A DNA stretch of 64,000 bases, taken from contig NZ_CP039381.1 in the NCBI RefSeq assembly GCF_005601135.1, positions 679,941 to 743,940 on the forward strand, written 5' to 3'. The DNA comes from Ruminococcus bovis. Its GTDB lineage: Bacteria > Bacillota > Clostridia > Oscillospirales > Acutalibacteraceae. The position numbers and the translations under genes were made by a program. Under the pieces are notes generated by a model. It made no database searches. It had not been told where the DNA came from and saw only the letters and a program-made list of their open reading frames with translations. Positions within the stretch are counted from its first letter, which is position 1. The number at the start of each line of letters is the position of its first letter. This document shows, one piece after another, positions 27,513-36,984 of this stretch.

Positions 27513-29246
27513 TTATATACTTTCCTTTGGTGTGACATATACAGTCTTGTTGTTCACATAAATAACCATTCCCGGCTTTGCACCACTTGGTTTGCTGACA
27601 TTTTTTACAATAGTATAGTCAACAGGAACATTGTCACTTTCCTTAGCTTTGCTGTTATATGCTGCTAGGGATGCTGCCTCAAGTATTGCAGTATCTGTTA
27701 TTTCTCTGTTGTCACTTACAATGATTACATGGCTACCGGGAATATCCTTAGTATGTAACCACATATCATAGTTTCTTGCAGTCTTTAAGGTTAATTTATC
27801 GTTTTGCTTATTGTTTCTGCCAACATAAATTGTAAAACCGTCTGATGAAGTATATTCCTTAGGTGGTAAAAGTTTTAATGCTTTGTTTCTGCCCTTAGGG
27901 TTTCTGTTCTTTAAGTAACCCTCATCAACAAGTTCTTGTCTAATCTCAGTTAGTTCTCTTTCACTTTCTGCTCTGCCTAAACTTTCCTGTACTGCTGAAA
28001 TATACTGAAGTTCAGCTTTAGCCTTGGCAATTTGAACAGTTAGCATTTCTTCTCTTGTTTTTGCTCTGCGATAATCCTTGTAATACTTCTGAACATTCTG
28101 ACTAGGGTTAAGAGTTGGACTTAGCTTAATTCTAACAATCTTGTTGTTGTCGTAATAATCTTCAACATCAATGAAACTTTGACCTCTAACCATCTTGTAC
28201 ATATTGGCTTGTAGTAGGTCACCTTTTTTGCGAAGTTTATCTCTGTTTAAGCTATCCTTTAGTTCCTTTTCTTGTACTGCGATTTTTCTGCAAAGTTTAT
28301 CCTGAATATTTGAACAAAGCCTTAGTAGGTCCTGACCTTTAACTTTCATTCTTTCGGCTTTATCTCTCTCATAATAGAAAGAATCAAGCAAAGTAGAAAA
28401 GTCAAGAAATCTCTTTTTACTAGCCATTTCACCATACTGCATAATATCCATAAATGCAATATCAAATGGTTTACCCTCAGGCTTAATCATCATTGTTGGT
28501 GACTTTTCCCCTGAAACAATATATTCCTTTAGCTTATCTACCTTTTCAATTAGCTTTAGCTTATCAATAACAGTTAGCTCTCTGTTGCTATCCACACCAA
28601 CCATATACTCAAGTTCTCTTGTAATAATTGGCGATACACCTTGCATTGCAGAAAGCAGTGCTTTAGATAGTCGCATTTCTGCCGGTGTGTTAATAGCCTT
28701 TTCTACAATATCTCTGCCACTACATTCTAGGATACATAGCTTATCCTGCTTTGGTGGCAGTTCATATTTAATATTTGGCAAAACTAATCTTTGGGTGCTC
28801 ATTGTAAAGTCAACACGCTTTAGTGCATCAACAATATTGTCATTTTCATCAATAAGGATAATGTTGCTGTACTTACCCATTATCTCCACACAAAGAGTTA
28901 ATTTAACCTTGTCCCCCAGTTCATTAGTTGCAATAAAGTCAAGGAACATAATTCTTTCAAGTTCTATTTGTCTAACATCAACTAACTTTGCACCACCCAG
29001 TCTTTTTCTAAGTAGCATACAAAGCATTGGTGGTGTTGCAGGATTTTCAATAGAATGTTCTGTAAAGCAAATTCGTGGTGAATTTGCCCTTGAAGACACA
29101 AGTAACTTTTTGTTGCCGTTCTTTGTTCTAAGTGCAATTACAAGTTCATCTCTGTTAGGTTGATGAATTTGACTTACCCTTGCGTCTAGGGCAACGCTCT
29201 TAATTTCTTCTTTTACATAGTGCATCATTACACCATCAAAAGCCAT
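27513..29246 (-). CDS. rqcH: Rqc2 homolog RqcH (NFACT family)
   Basis: A 577-residue ribosome quality-control factor. In Bacillus, RqcH binds obstructed 50S subunits and directs alanine tailing of stalled chains; it was formerly called fibronectin-binding protein A. The order is NFACT-N (MAFDGVMMHYVKEEI... with RISFTE-like motifs), helix-hairpin-helix, long coiled coil (~270-420), and NFACT-R at the C-terminus (YDMWLHTKDIPGSHVII). It lies 35 bp after rlmH, in a unit yycJ-rlmH-rqcH. Confidence 0.93.
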   Translation of the reverse strand: MAFDGVMMHYVKEEIKSVALDARVSQIHQPNRDELVIALRTKNGNKKLLVSSRANSPRICFTEHSIENPATPPMLCMLLRKRLGGAKLVDVRQIELERIMFLDFIATNELGDKVKLTLCVEIMGKYSNIILIDENDNIVDALKRVDFTMSTQRLVLPNIKYELPPKQDKLCILECSGRDIVEKAINTPAEMRLSKALLSAMQGVSPIITRELEYMVGVDSNRELTVIDKLKLIEKVDKLKEYIVSGEKSPTMMIKPEGKPFDIAFMDIMQYGEMASKKRFLDFSTLLDSFYYERDKAERMKVKGQDLLRLCSNIQDKLCRKIAVQEKELKDSLNRDKLRKKGDLLQANMYKMVRGQSFIDVEDYYDNNKIVRIKLSPTLNPSQNVQKYYKDYRRAKTREEMLTVQIAKAKAELQYISAVQESLGRAESERELTEIRQELVDEGYLKNRNPKGRNKALKLLPPKEYTSSDGFTIYVGRNNKQNDKLTLKTARNYDMWLHTKDIPGSHVIIVSDNREITDTAILEAASLAAYNSKAKESDNVPVDYTIVKNVSKPSGAKPGMVIYVNNKTVYVTPKESI

Positions 29247-29281
29247 AACTTCACCTGCTTTCTATATTCTAAAAATTCTTA

Positions 29282-29764
29282 TTATTTATGATACTTTCCG
29301 TTACTGCTAATCTGGAAACCTCTGTATATTTGTTCAGTTAGCATTACTCTTGCCATTTGATGTGGGAAGGTCATTTTGCCCATTGACATTTTGTAGTTAG
29401 CAATTTTCTTCACTTCATCAGAAAGTCCCCAGCTACCACCGATTACAAAGTTCATTGTGCTTTTACCATCAATCTGTACATCGTCAATTAGCTTTGACAA
29501 ATCTTCGGAAGAAATTATTTTACCCTCAATACACATAGCTACTGTGTAGTCAGTCGGCTTAATCTTAGAAAGTATTGACTTGCCTTCTTCTTCAAGAATA
29601 TGGGCAATCTGCTTTTCATTAGGGTCTTGATTAGTTTTACATTCACTAAGTTCAATAATTGAGAATTTACAAAATGCACCTAGCCTTTTGCTATACTCCT
29701 TTATTGCGTCAACCCAATATTTTTCCTTTAATTTTCCGATACAAATTATATTTACTGTTAGCAT
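29282..29764 (-). CDS. rlmH: 23S rRNA (pseudouridine1915-N3)-methyltransferase RlmH
   Basis: A 160-residue SPOUT methyltransferase that modifies pseudouridine 1915 in helix 69 of 23S rRNA. The start MLTVNIICIGKLKEKYW and the AdoMet knot FVIGGSWGLSDEV are diagnostic, as is the C-terminal MARVMLTEQIYRGFQI. Its ATG shares a base with the yycJ stop (TAATG), so it is coupled to yycJ. Confidence 0.96.
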   Translation of the reverse strand: MLTVNIICIGKLKEKYWVDAIKEYSKRLGAFCKFSIIELSECKTNQDPNEKQIAHILEEEGKSILSKIKPTDYTVAMCIEGKIISSEDLSKLIDDVQIDGKSTMNFVIGGSWGLSDEVKKIANYKMSMGKMTFPHQMARVMLTEQIYRGFQISSNGKYHK

Positions 29765-30552
29765 TAGAAGAGTATTACCTTTCCGTTATTATCTACCGGT
29801 GCAACATCAAGTGTATAGTCATAATCTCTCTTGTATCCCATAGAAGAAAGATAATCCACACTTTCCTTTATTGCTAAAGCCGGCATATTATTTTCTTGAC
29901 TAAGGTGTCCAAGCATAACCCTCATAGTTCCATTCTTAATAATTTCAGGAAGTTCATTTGCACAACTTTCGTTAGATAAATGTCCATACTTAGACAAAAT
30001 TCTTTCCTTTAAATAGTAAGGATAGACACCATTCTTAAGCATATTAACATCATGGTTACTTTCAAGTACCAAAGCATCAACACCATAAAAGGCATCTCTG
30101 ATAACATCAGTCATAACACCAAGGTCAGTTGCAATCATAGCCTTTCTGTCATCGGAAGTAGTAACCTTGTAACAACAAGGTTCATTTGCATCATGCATTG
30201 TAGGGAAAGATTCTATCATCATATCATCAAGTTCAACCTGACCATTGATAACATTAGTTACTGCATTAGCCTCTAAGCACTTACCCTTAATAAGTCCATT
30301 CATAGTACCTTCGGTAGCATATACAGGTATATTATTCTTTTTTACAAGTACTCTTAGTCCTGAACAATGGTCCTTGTGTTCATGGGTAATAAAGACACCT
30401 TTGATTTTCTTTATATCAATATTGTTATCGGCAAGTGCATTTTCGATTTGTTTACAACTTCTACCGGCATCAACAAGTACACCACCTGCACCTGAACCTA
30501 TGTAATAACTATTTCCTTTACTTCCACTAAACAATGGTATAATCTTTGCCAC
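29764..30552 (-). CDS. Metallo-beta-lactamase-fold hydrolase YycJ/WalJ
   Basis: A 262-residue metal-dependent hydrolase. The zinc motif HEHKDHCSG is intact, with further ligands in MHD and GHLS. The start (IPLFSGSKGNSYYIGSGAGG) is typical of the YycJ/WalJ group, which are probable nucleases linked to cell-wall or replication control in Bacillus and Streptococcus. Here it is not next to walRK but heads a unit with rlmH and rqcH. The biochemical substrate is not certain. Confidence 0.9.
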   Translation of the reverse strand: MAKIIPLFSGSKGNSYYIGSGAGGVLVDAGRSCKQIENALADNNIDIKKIKGVFITHEHKDHCSGLRVLVKKNNIPVYATEGTMNGLIKGKCLEANAVTNVINGQVELDDMMIESFPTMHDANEPCCYKVTTSDDRKAMIATDLGVMTDVIRDAFYGVDALVLESNHDVNMLKNGVYPYYLKERILSKYGHLSNESCANELPEIIKNGTMRVMLGHLSQENNMPALAIKESVDYLSSMGYKRDYDYTLDVAPVDNNGKVILF

Positions 30553-30592
30553 AATACTTCATTCCTTCTAAAAACTTCTATAAACAAAAATA

Positions 30593-30613
30593 AGGGGTAC
30601 AAAAAGTACCCCT
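30593..30613 (-). terminator. Intrinsic terminator of murA
   Basis: Arms AGGGGTAC / GTACCCCT around AAAAA, followed on the minus strand by TATTTTTG. Confidence 0.85.
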
Positions 30614-30624
30614 GAAAATCTTAA

Positions 30625-31917
30625 TTAAACTGACTCTGCAAGTTCACCCTCAGGGTCATAAACTTTTTTAATATCAGCACCTAGCTGCTGGAACTTTTCA
30701 ACAACTTCTTCATAACCTCTTTCGATAAAGTGAATGTTACTGATAACAGTTGTACCGTCTGCTGTAAGAGCAGCAATAATCATAGCAGCACCGGCACGAA
30801 GGTCAGTAGCCTTAACCTGAGCAGGTTTTAGTGGTGTACCACCTTCAATAATTGCAAGTCTGCCTTCAACAGAAATCTTAGCATCCATTCTCTGAAGTTC
30901 ACTAATATACTGATAACGGTTATCCCATACATTTTCGTTAATGATACTTGTACCGTTACAAGATGTTAACATTGCAACAAACTGTGGTTGACAGTCAGTT
31001 GGAAAACCCGGATGAGGCATAGTCTTGATGTTACAACGAGTAAGATTCTTACCTCTTGCATCAACAGTAACTGCTTCATCAAATTCTTCAATATCACAAC
31101 CGATTTCTCTTAACTTAGCAGTAATAGAGTCAAGGTGCTTCGGAGTAATGTTCTTTACAGTTACTCTGCCTCTTGTAGCAGCAGCTGCTGCCATATATGT
31201 TCCTGCTTCAATTTGGTCAGGAATAATTGAATAAGTAACACCGTGTAAGTATTCAACACCACGAATCTTGATAACATCAGTACCTGCACCACGAACATCA
31301 GCACCCATAGAGTTAAGGAAGTTTGCCAAATCAACAACATGAGGTTCTTTTGCACAGTTTTCAATAACTGTTAAGCCCTCAGCCTTAACTGCTGCAAGCA
31401 TTAGGTTGATAGTTGTACCGACTGAAACAACATCAAGATAAATGTTGTTACCCTTTAACTTACCTTCTCTGCACTTAATATCAATTGCACCATCAAGAAT
31501 TTCATGGTCACAACCAAGTGCTTCAAAACCCTTTAGGTGTTGGTCAATAGGTCTAACACCAAAGTTACAACCACCCGGTAGCAGTACCTTTGCTTTACCA
31601 TAACGACCAAGTAAAGCACCAAGAAGGTAGTAAGATGCTCTCATACCTCTTACAAGGTCAGTAGTTGCTTCGTGAGTTCTAATATGTCTAGGGTCAATAT
31701 CTAAAGTTGACTTATTTACTCTTTTAACAATAGCACCCATTTCTTTAAGGATAGTACCGATAAGTGCTACATCACTGATATTAGGAATATTTTCAATTCT
31801 ACAAGGTTCATCACAAAGGATTACACCCGGGATAATGGCTACAGCAGCATTTTTCGCACCACTGATTGTTACCTCGCCATTTAAAGGCTTTCCACCATTT
31901 ACAACAAATTTATTCAA
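30625..31917 (-). CDS. murA: UDP-N-acetylglucosamine 1-carboxyvinyltransferase MurA
   Basis: A 430-residue enzyme that transfers enolpyruvate from PEP to UDP-GlcNAc, the first committed step of peptidoglycan synthesis and the target of fosfomycin. Lys22 (ISGAKNAA) and the catalytic Cys117 (LLPGGCNFGVRPID) are present; Cys at this site predicts normal fosfomycin sensitivity. I choose the TTG at 31917 (MNKFVVNGGKPL) because it gives the family N-terminus and has GGAG 9 nt upstream; an in-frame TTG at 31941 would add 8 residues. It has its own promoter and terminator. Confidence 0.93.
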   Translation of the reverse strand: MNKFVVNGGKPLNGEVTISGAKNAAVAIIPGVILCDEPCRIENIPNISDVALIGTILKEMGAIVKRVNKSTLDIDPRHIRTHEATTDLVRGMRASYYLLGALLGRYGKAKVLLPGGCNFGVRPIDQHLKGFEALGCDHEILDGAIDIKCREGKLKGNNIYLDVVSVGTTINLMLAAVKAEGLTVIENCAKEPHVVDLANFLNSMGADVRGAGTDVIKIRGVEYLHGVTYSIIPDQIEAGTYMAAAAATRGRVTVKNITPKHLDSITAKLREIGCDIEEFDEAVTVDARGKNLTRCNIKTMPHPGFPTDCQPQFVAMLTSCNGTSIINENVWDNRYQYISELQRMDAKISVEGRLAIIEGGTPLKPAQVKATDLRAGAAMIIAALTADGTTVISNIHFIERGYEEVVEKFQQLGADIKKVYDPEGELAESV

Positions 31918-32315
31918 AACTGCACACTCCAATTTCTCCAATTTTGGTTTATGCTTATATTTATCAAAAGTTCAAAAAATATAACAAGTTTTTAACTTTA
32001 TTTTCTTAAATCTAAATATAATTAGCCCAAAGATATTTTACGGCTAATTAATATATTAACCCTAAATGGGTTTTAAGTCAATCGTTATTTAGGATTGTAA
32101 CACTTTTTGTTGAAGTTGCACTCAAAATTTTTGTTCTAAAAAGTATTTTTAAAGAAACTGACTAGACCTGTAGTAAATTGTAACTTTATTGTAATTATTT
32201 CTTTTAAAGAATAAACATTTGTTCTATTTTCTTTTAGAAAATTATCCTACAGAATTAAACTACATTAATTTACATAGTTTTCATAGGAATTAAAAATATT
32301 ACTACAAATTTGTAA
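31918..32315. other. Intergenic region upstream of murA
   Basis: Nearly 400 bp with no gene. The left third is the murA leader (about 130 nt, no riboswitch recognised), then the murA promoter at 32053-32081. The rest up to the yifB stop is AT-rich sequence with no clear hairpin. Confidence 0.6.
32053..32081 (-). promoter_or_regulatory. Sigma-A-type promoter of murA
   Basis: On the minus strand TTGACT (32081-32076), a 17-bp spacer and TAATAT (32058-32053). Confidence 0.65.
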
Positions 32316-33845
32316 TCAATCTGTGCCCCAATACTTTCTGTCAAGTGTTCTGTACTGCAAAGCCTCAGCCACATATTCACCTTTGATTACTTCACTGTTG
32401 TCTAGATCGGCAATAGTTCTGCTAACCTTTAAAATTCTGTCATATGCTCTGGCTGACAGTCCCAGGCTCTCAAAGGCTTTTTCAAGTATTTTGTCAGCAT
32501 TTTCATCGGTAATGCAGTATTTCTTTAGCAGTTCACTTGTTAGGTGAGCGTTACAAGTAATGCCTGTACCTTTGTACCTATCAATCTGTATTTGTCTTGC
32601 TTTATTTACTCTTTCTCTGATTTTCTCAGAGGACTCACCTTTTTCTTTGGCAGAAAGCTCACTGTAATCTACCGGTGGAACTTCTATGTGTATATCTATT
32701 CTGTCCAATAATGGGCCTGATATTCTATTTAAATAATTTTGAATACTGTGAGGTGAACACCTACATTTCTTAGTAGGATGGTTGTAATACCCACAAGGAC
32801 AAGGGTTCATTGCTGCAAGTACCATCATTTTTGCCGGATATGTATATGAACCGTTTACCCTAGAGATTGTTACCTTACCGTCTTCAATAGGTTGTCTAAG
32901 TCCTTCAAGTGTTTTCCTTGAGAACTCAGGAAGTTCATCAAGGAACAGTATTCCGTTATTAGCAAGGGTGATTTCCCCAGGCTTTGGAATATTGCCACCA
33001 CCTGTAAGTGCTACAGGTGAAGCAGTATGGTGAGGACTTCTAAAAGGTCTTGTATTAATTAAGGAAACACCCTCCGGCAATTGACCTGCAATAGAAAGTA
33101 CCTTTGAAGTTTCTATTCTTTCTGCAAATGTCATTTTAGGCAAAATCCCCGGTACTCTCTTTGCAAGCATACTTTTACCTGAACCGGGAGGTCCGATAAG
33201 CAAAACATTGTGACCACCGGCTGCTGCAATCTCTAAGGCTCTCTTAGCCTCATACTGACCGCATACATCAGAAAAGTCCGGATAATTCTCATTTTCTTCT
33301 ACATCTGCATTTTCAAATTCTACAGGTTTTATTTTTTCCATTCCATTTAGGTGAGCTACAAGCTGATACAAGTTTTTTACCGGATAAACATTTATCCCTT
33401 GTACAACTGCTCCCTCTTTTGCATTTTCATAAGGAACATAAAGGTTCTTTATGCCTTCTTCCTTAGCTTTAATAGCCATAGGAAGAACCCCATTGACTCT
33501 TCTGATGTTACCGGAAAGAGAAAGTTCACCGATAAAAGCAGAATTCCTTATGTCTGCATTTATCTGTCTTGTAACAAGTAAGAGAGCAATCATTATTGGC
33601 AAATCATAAAGTGGACCTTCCTTCTTTATATCTGCCGGAGCAAGATTTACTGTTATTCTTTGGTCCGGAAAGACAAAACCACAGTTATGAATTGCACTTC
33701 TAACTCTATCTCGACTTTCCTTTACTGCCGTATCAGGCAGCCCTACCATTTCAAAAGCTGGGAAACCCTGTGAAATATCTGCTTCTATTGTTACTAAGAA
33801 ACTTTCCATTCCTATTGTACCCAGACTAAGGCAACTTACTACCAT
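32316..33845 (-). CDS. YifB/ComM family Mg-chelatase-like AAA+ ATPase
   Basis: 509 residues, the normal length. An N-terminal Lon-like S5 domain (residues ~20-140, FEMVGLPDTAVKESRDRVR) precedes an AAA+ core with Walker A GPPGSGKS, Walker B ILFLDELPEF and a Mg-chelatase C-terminal lid. A zinc-ribbon-like loop CPCGYYNHPTKKCRC follows the Walker B region. ComM, the Proteobacterial homolog, is a hexameric helicase aiding branch migration in natural transformation; the role in Clostridia is not established. It stands alone on the minus strand. Confidence 0.92.
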   Translation of the reverse strand: MVVSCLSLGTIGMESFLVTIEADISQGFPAFEMVGLPDTAVKESRDRVRSAIHNCGFVFPDQRITVNLAPADIKKEGPLYDLPIMIALLLVTRQINADIRNSAFIGELSLSGNIRRVNGVLPMAIKAKEEGIKNLYVPYENAKEGAVVQGINVYPVKNLYQLVAHLNGMEKIKPVEFENADVEENENYPDFSDVCGQYEAKRALEIAAAGGHNVLLIGPPGSGKSMLAKRVPGILPKMTFAERIETSKVLSIAGQLPEGVSLINTRPFRSPHHTASPVALTGGGNIPKPGEITLANNGILFLDELPEFSRKTLEGLRQPIEDGKVTISRVNGSYTYPAKMMVLAAMNPCPCGYYNHPTKKCRCSPHSIQNYLNRISGPLLDRIDIHIEVPPVDYSELSAKEKGESSEKIRERVNKARQIQIDRYKGTGITCNAHLTSELLKKYCITDENADKILEKAFESLGLSARAYDRILKVSRTIADLDNSEVIKGEYVAEALQYRTLDRKYWGTD

Positions 33846-34096
33846 TATATATCACTTCCATTATTTACTATATATTAATAAGAAGAACAATAATTTTCAT
33901 TATATACTTAATAATATCATATATTAAAGGGAATAAAAAGACATTAAGTGACAAAATACTAAATATTTTTATGAATTCTGCATAATAATAAAAAATATTA
34001 TAAAATTTTTTATAGAAATATATTAAAATATCATTGACAAATCAACATATTAAGGGTAGAATAAGACTTAAACACAGATTACGGCGAGGTTTTTTG

Positions 34097-34648
34097 ATGA
34101 TGTGTAGTCAAAACGAAAATACCCTTATTCAAAATGCAAAATGTGGCGACAACCTTGCTTTTGAAAAACTTTCTTTCCGTTATCTTGGTTTAATTCACAA
34201 ACTGAGTAACCAATACAAAGTAGAGGGTTATGACACTAATGATTTTGTTCAAGAGGGATTACTGGCACTTTTATCAGCAGTAAAGAGCTTTGACCCTAAT
34301 CATTCTATTAGTTTCAAGAATTACGCTTTGCTTTGTGTAAAAAATCGTTTTAGAACCATTGTAAAGAAGTCCCAAAGGGACAAGGCTATTCCAATGTCAA
34401 GTACAGTTCCTTTTGATGAACAACTTGATGTTACTGACCACACTGCAAATCCGGAAAACCAAGTCTTAAACGAAGAAAGATTTGCATTATTGCTAGAAAA
34501 AGCTAGAGATGTTCTTTCCCAAAAAGAGTACAAGGTACTTACCTACTATATAAATGGGTACTCCTATATGGAAATTTCAGAAAAACTAGGTATTGACAAA
34601 AAGTCTGTTGACAATGCCCTTTCAAGAGCGAAAAAGAAGTTACTCTAA
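34097..34648 (+). CDS. Sigma-70 family RNA polymerase sigma factor (SigH-like)
   Basis: 183 residues. Region 2 reads FVQEGLLALLSAVKSFDP (core binding and -10 recognition) and region 4 ends in a helix-turn-helix YMEISEKLGIDKKSVDNALS. The layout and short length resemble Spo0H/SigH-type factors. I start at 34097, where GAGG lies 7 nt upstream; an upstream in-frame ATG (34034) would add 21 basic residues and lacks an SD. The next gene follows 39 bp downstream, so the two are likely co-transcribed. Whether it controls sporulation here is unknown. Confidence 0.85.
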   Translation: MMCSQNENTLIQNAKCGDNLAFEKLSFRYLGLIHKLSNQYKVEGYDTNDFVQEGLLALLSAVKSFDPNHSISFKNYALLCVKNRFRTIVKKSQRDKAIPMSSTVPFDEQLDVTDHTANPENQVLNEERFALLLEKARDVLSQKEYKVLTYYINGYSYMEISEKLGIDKKSVDNALSRAKKKLL

Positions 34649-34687
34649 AAAATTCACTTATGTGAAAGAACAAGAGAGGTAAAACCT

Positions 34688-34972
34688 ATGTACGAAGATA
34701 AGACACTTATTTGTAAAGATTGTGGCAATGAATTTGTTTTTTCTGCCGGTGAGCAGGAATTTTATGCTGAGAAAGGTTTTGTAAATGAACCTCAGCGTTG
34801 TAAATCTTGTCGTCAAGCAAGAAAACAAGCTGTAAAGTCATCAAGAGAAATGCACAAAACCGTATGTGCAAGTTGTGGTGGTGAAGCAGTTATTCCATTT
34901 AAGCCAATGGAAGGCAAGGACTACTACTGTAGCGAATGTTTCGCTAAAAGAAAAGAACAAGGCCTTGCATAA
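34688..34972 (+). CDS. Small two-zinc-ribbon protein
   Basis: 94 residues with two zinc-ribbon units: CKDCGNEF...CKSC (residues 9-40) and CASCGGEA...CSEC (residues 60-84). The first matches the 'probable zinc-ribbon' family of Firmicutes (FVFSAGEQEFYAEKGFVNEP). Nucleic-acid or protein binding is likely, but no function is established. It has a clear SD (GAGAGG) and follows the sigma-factor gene, ending at the hairpin at 35008. Confidence 0.8.
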   Translation: MYEDKTLICKDCGNEFVFSAGEQEFYAEKGFVNEPQRCKSCRQARKQAVKSSREMHKTVCASCGGEAVIPFKPMEGKDYYCSECFAKRKEQGLA

Positions 34973-35007
34973 TTAACTTAAAAAGAAAAAGGATAGTTAT
35001 ATATAAG

Positions 35008-35040
35008 CACTCTAGCCGTTACGGTTAGGGTGTTTTTCTT
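35008..35040 (+). terminator. Intrinsic terminator of the sigma factor / zinc-ribbon unit
   Basis: Arms CACTCTAGCC / GGTTAGGGTG (with G-U pairs), followed by TTTTTCTT. Confidence 0.75.
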
Positions 35041-35152
35041 ATGGTTTTGGTTATAATAAAAGTACAGAAAATAAGAATATATATAATAGAAAAGGCTTTT
35101 ATTATAAAAAAATATGTGTTATAATGTAGAAAAATTTTGGAGGTAATTAATT

Positions 35153-35350
35153 ATGACTATTGATAAAAATTCTATTATTGGCGATGTACTTGACAGCTAT
35201 CCTGAAACAGCTGAATTCTTTATGGAAATCGGTATGCATTGCCTAGGTTGTCCTCATTCAAGAGGCGAAAGCATTGAAGAGGCTTGTTATGTTCACGGTA
35301 CAGATGCTGATGAACTAATCGCAAAGATTAAGGCTGCTATCGGTCAATGA
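35153..35350 (+). CDS. DUF1858 domain protein
   Basis: 65 residues, the whole being a DUF1858 domain: an amphipathic start (IIGDVLDSYPETAEFFMEIG) and the CxxC-like CLGCPHSRGESIEEAC. This domain is often found alone or at the N-terminus of iron-sulfur or hybrid-cluster-linked proteins, where a redox disulfide or metal role is proposed. GGAGG lies 9 nt upstream, and an extended -10 (TGTTATAAT, ending at 35125) precedes it. Its stop overlaps the trmK ATG. Confidence 0.85.
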   Translation: MTIDKNSIIGDVLDSYPETAEFFMEIGMHCLGCPHSRGESIEEACYVHGTDADELIAKIKAAIGQ

Positions 35351-36000
35351 TTTTAACTGAAAGACTACAGACTATTGCCACAATGGTGGATAAAGGTAGT
35401 GTAGTAGCTGATATTGGCACAGACCATGCCTATCTTCCGGTTTTCCTCATTCAGCAAGGAATTTGTGGAAAAGCCTTAGCTTGTGACATTAATCCTTTGC
35501 CACTTGAAAAGGGAAACCAAAACATAATCTTCAACCATCTACAAGATAAGATTGAAACAAGACTTTGTGACGGTCTTAACGGAATAGGTGAAGATGAGGC
35601 TGATACCTTTATTATGGCAGGTATGGGTGCTGATGTAATTATTCACATACTTTCTTCTTGTGAATATATAGCTAATGAAAAGTACACTCTTATTATTCAG
35701 CCAATGACAAGGTACTATACCTTAACTCAATGGCTATATGAAAATGGTTTTGAAATCAAAGAGCAGAAATGCACTCATGAAGGCAAAAGACCATATACAA
35801 TAATGAAGATAAAATATACCGGCAAGAAAACACCTTACACAGAAAGTGACCTTTATCTTGGCAGTATGGATATAAGTGATGAAGAATGTAAAATTTTCTT
35901 ATCAAATGAAATCCGTAAGCTAAACAAAAGAGTCCTTGGTGAAGAAGGTCTTGAAGAAGTTATCAATGTATTGGAGGAAAAGGTAAATGACAGTAAATGA
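35347..36000 (+). CDS. trmK: tRNA (adenine22-N1)-methyltransferase TrmK
   Basis: 217 residues. A class I AdoMet fold with VVADIGTDHAYLPVFLIQQG (motif I) and FIMAGMGADVIIHIL (the GMG motif typical of TrmK/YqfN). It methylates A22 in the D-loop of tRNA. The ATG overlaps the DUF1858 stop (ATGA), and its 3' end overlaps nif3 by 14 bp, keeping the usual trmK-nif3 pairing of Firmicutes. Confidence 0.93.
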   Translation: MILTERLQTIATMVDKGSVVADIGTDHAYLPVFLIQQGICGKALACDINPLPLEKGNQNIIFNHLQDKIETRLCDGLNGIGEDEADTFIMAGMGADVIIHILSSCEYIANEKYTLIIQPMTRYYTLTQWLYENGFEIKEQKCTHEGKRPYTIMKIKYTGKKTPYTESDLYLGSMDISDEECKIFLSNEIRKLNKRVLGEEGLEEVINVLEEKVNDSK

Positions 36001-36736
36001 TATTTTTAACTATACCGAAAGTTTTGCTCCAATAGATACTTGTGCTGACTTTGACAACTGTGGTATTCTTGTTGGTGACAAAAACCAAACTGTAACTAAA
36101 GTTCTTGTTGCCCTTGACATAACATCTTCTGTTGTTGAGGAGGCAAAAAAGATTGGTGCTGAACTAATCATCAGCCACCACCCTATTATTTTTGCACCAC
36201 TAAAAAAGGTTAGCAAAAACAGTGTTGTATATAAATTAGTTGAAAATAATATTTCAGCTTTGTGCTTACACACTAACCTTGACATTTCACCTATCTTTGG
36301 TGTAAACACTTGTCTTGGTGATGCTTTAGGTTTACAAAACGGTAAATTCATTGATGGCACATATGCTTATATTGGCGAAATTGATAAACCACTTTCAGCA
36401 AAAGAATTTGCAAAGCAAGTTAAAGAAAAGCTAAACTGCAAAGGTTTAAGATATACAGACAAAGACAAGGTGCAGAAAATTTGTGTATCTTCAGGTGCAG
36501 GTGCTGAGGAAATCTTTACTGCACTTGACAATGGTTGTGACCTATTCTTAACAGGTGAGATGAAGCACCACCTACTGATTGAGGCAATGGAAAAAGATAT
36601 TGCCGTTGTTGAGGTTGGACACTTTAAATCAGAAGATGTGGTTATCTCCCCTCTTGTTGAAAAGTTAAGTCAGCAATTCCCTGATGTATCTTTCACCAAA
36701 GCAAAAGCAGTTATTGATAATGTTGAGTATTTGTGA
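35987..36736 (+). CDS. Nif3-like dinuclear metal-centre protein (YqfO family)
   Basis: 249 residues. The metal-binding His residues are in LIISHHPIIF (residues ~63-72), with the closing motif EVGHFKSED. The family forms hexameric rings with two metals; GTP cyclohydrolase-related activity has been suggested but the role is unsettled. Its start is within the trmK 3' end with GGAGG upstream, so it is translationally coupled to trmK. Confidence 0.92.
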   Translation: MTVNDIFNYTESFAPIDTCADFDNCGILVGDKNQTVTKVLVALDITSSVVEEAKKIGAELIISHHPIIFAPLKKVSKNSVVYKLVENNISALCLHTNLDISPIFGVNTCLGDALGLQNGKFIDGTYAYIGEIDKPLSAKEFAKQVKEKLNCKGLRYTDKDKVQKICVSSGAGAEEIFTALDNGCDLFLTGEMKHHLLIEAMEKDIAVVEVGHFKSEDVVISPLVEKLSQQFPDVSFTKAKAVIDNVEYL

Positions 36737-36984
36737 TTTTTAGTTATTTGATATTAAATTTTAGTTTTTGACTAACACACTAAATGACAGTCATTAATAA
36801 CTATAGTAATTAATGATTTTAATAATTAATGATTATAAATTTTATAATACTTACATTTTATTTAACTTTATAACAAATTATCCCTAGGTTCTCACCTAGG
36901 GATTTCTTTATTTTATCGTTTCTAATATTTTATAGATTTCACATTTATATAGTTGTATACTATGTCCTTTTCCTCTTGTAAATT
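36737..36984. other. Intergenic sequence after nif3
   Basis: AT-rich sequence with the terminator at 36881-36902. No gene is seen before the composite element begins. Confidence 0.6.
36881..36911 (+). terminator. Intrinsic terminator after nif3
   Basis: Arms TCCCTAGGT / ACCTAGGGA around TCTC, followed by TTTCTTTATT. Confidence 0.85.
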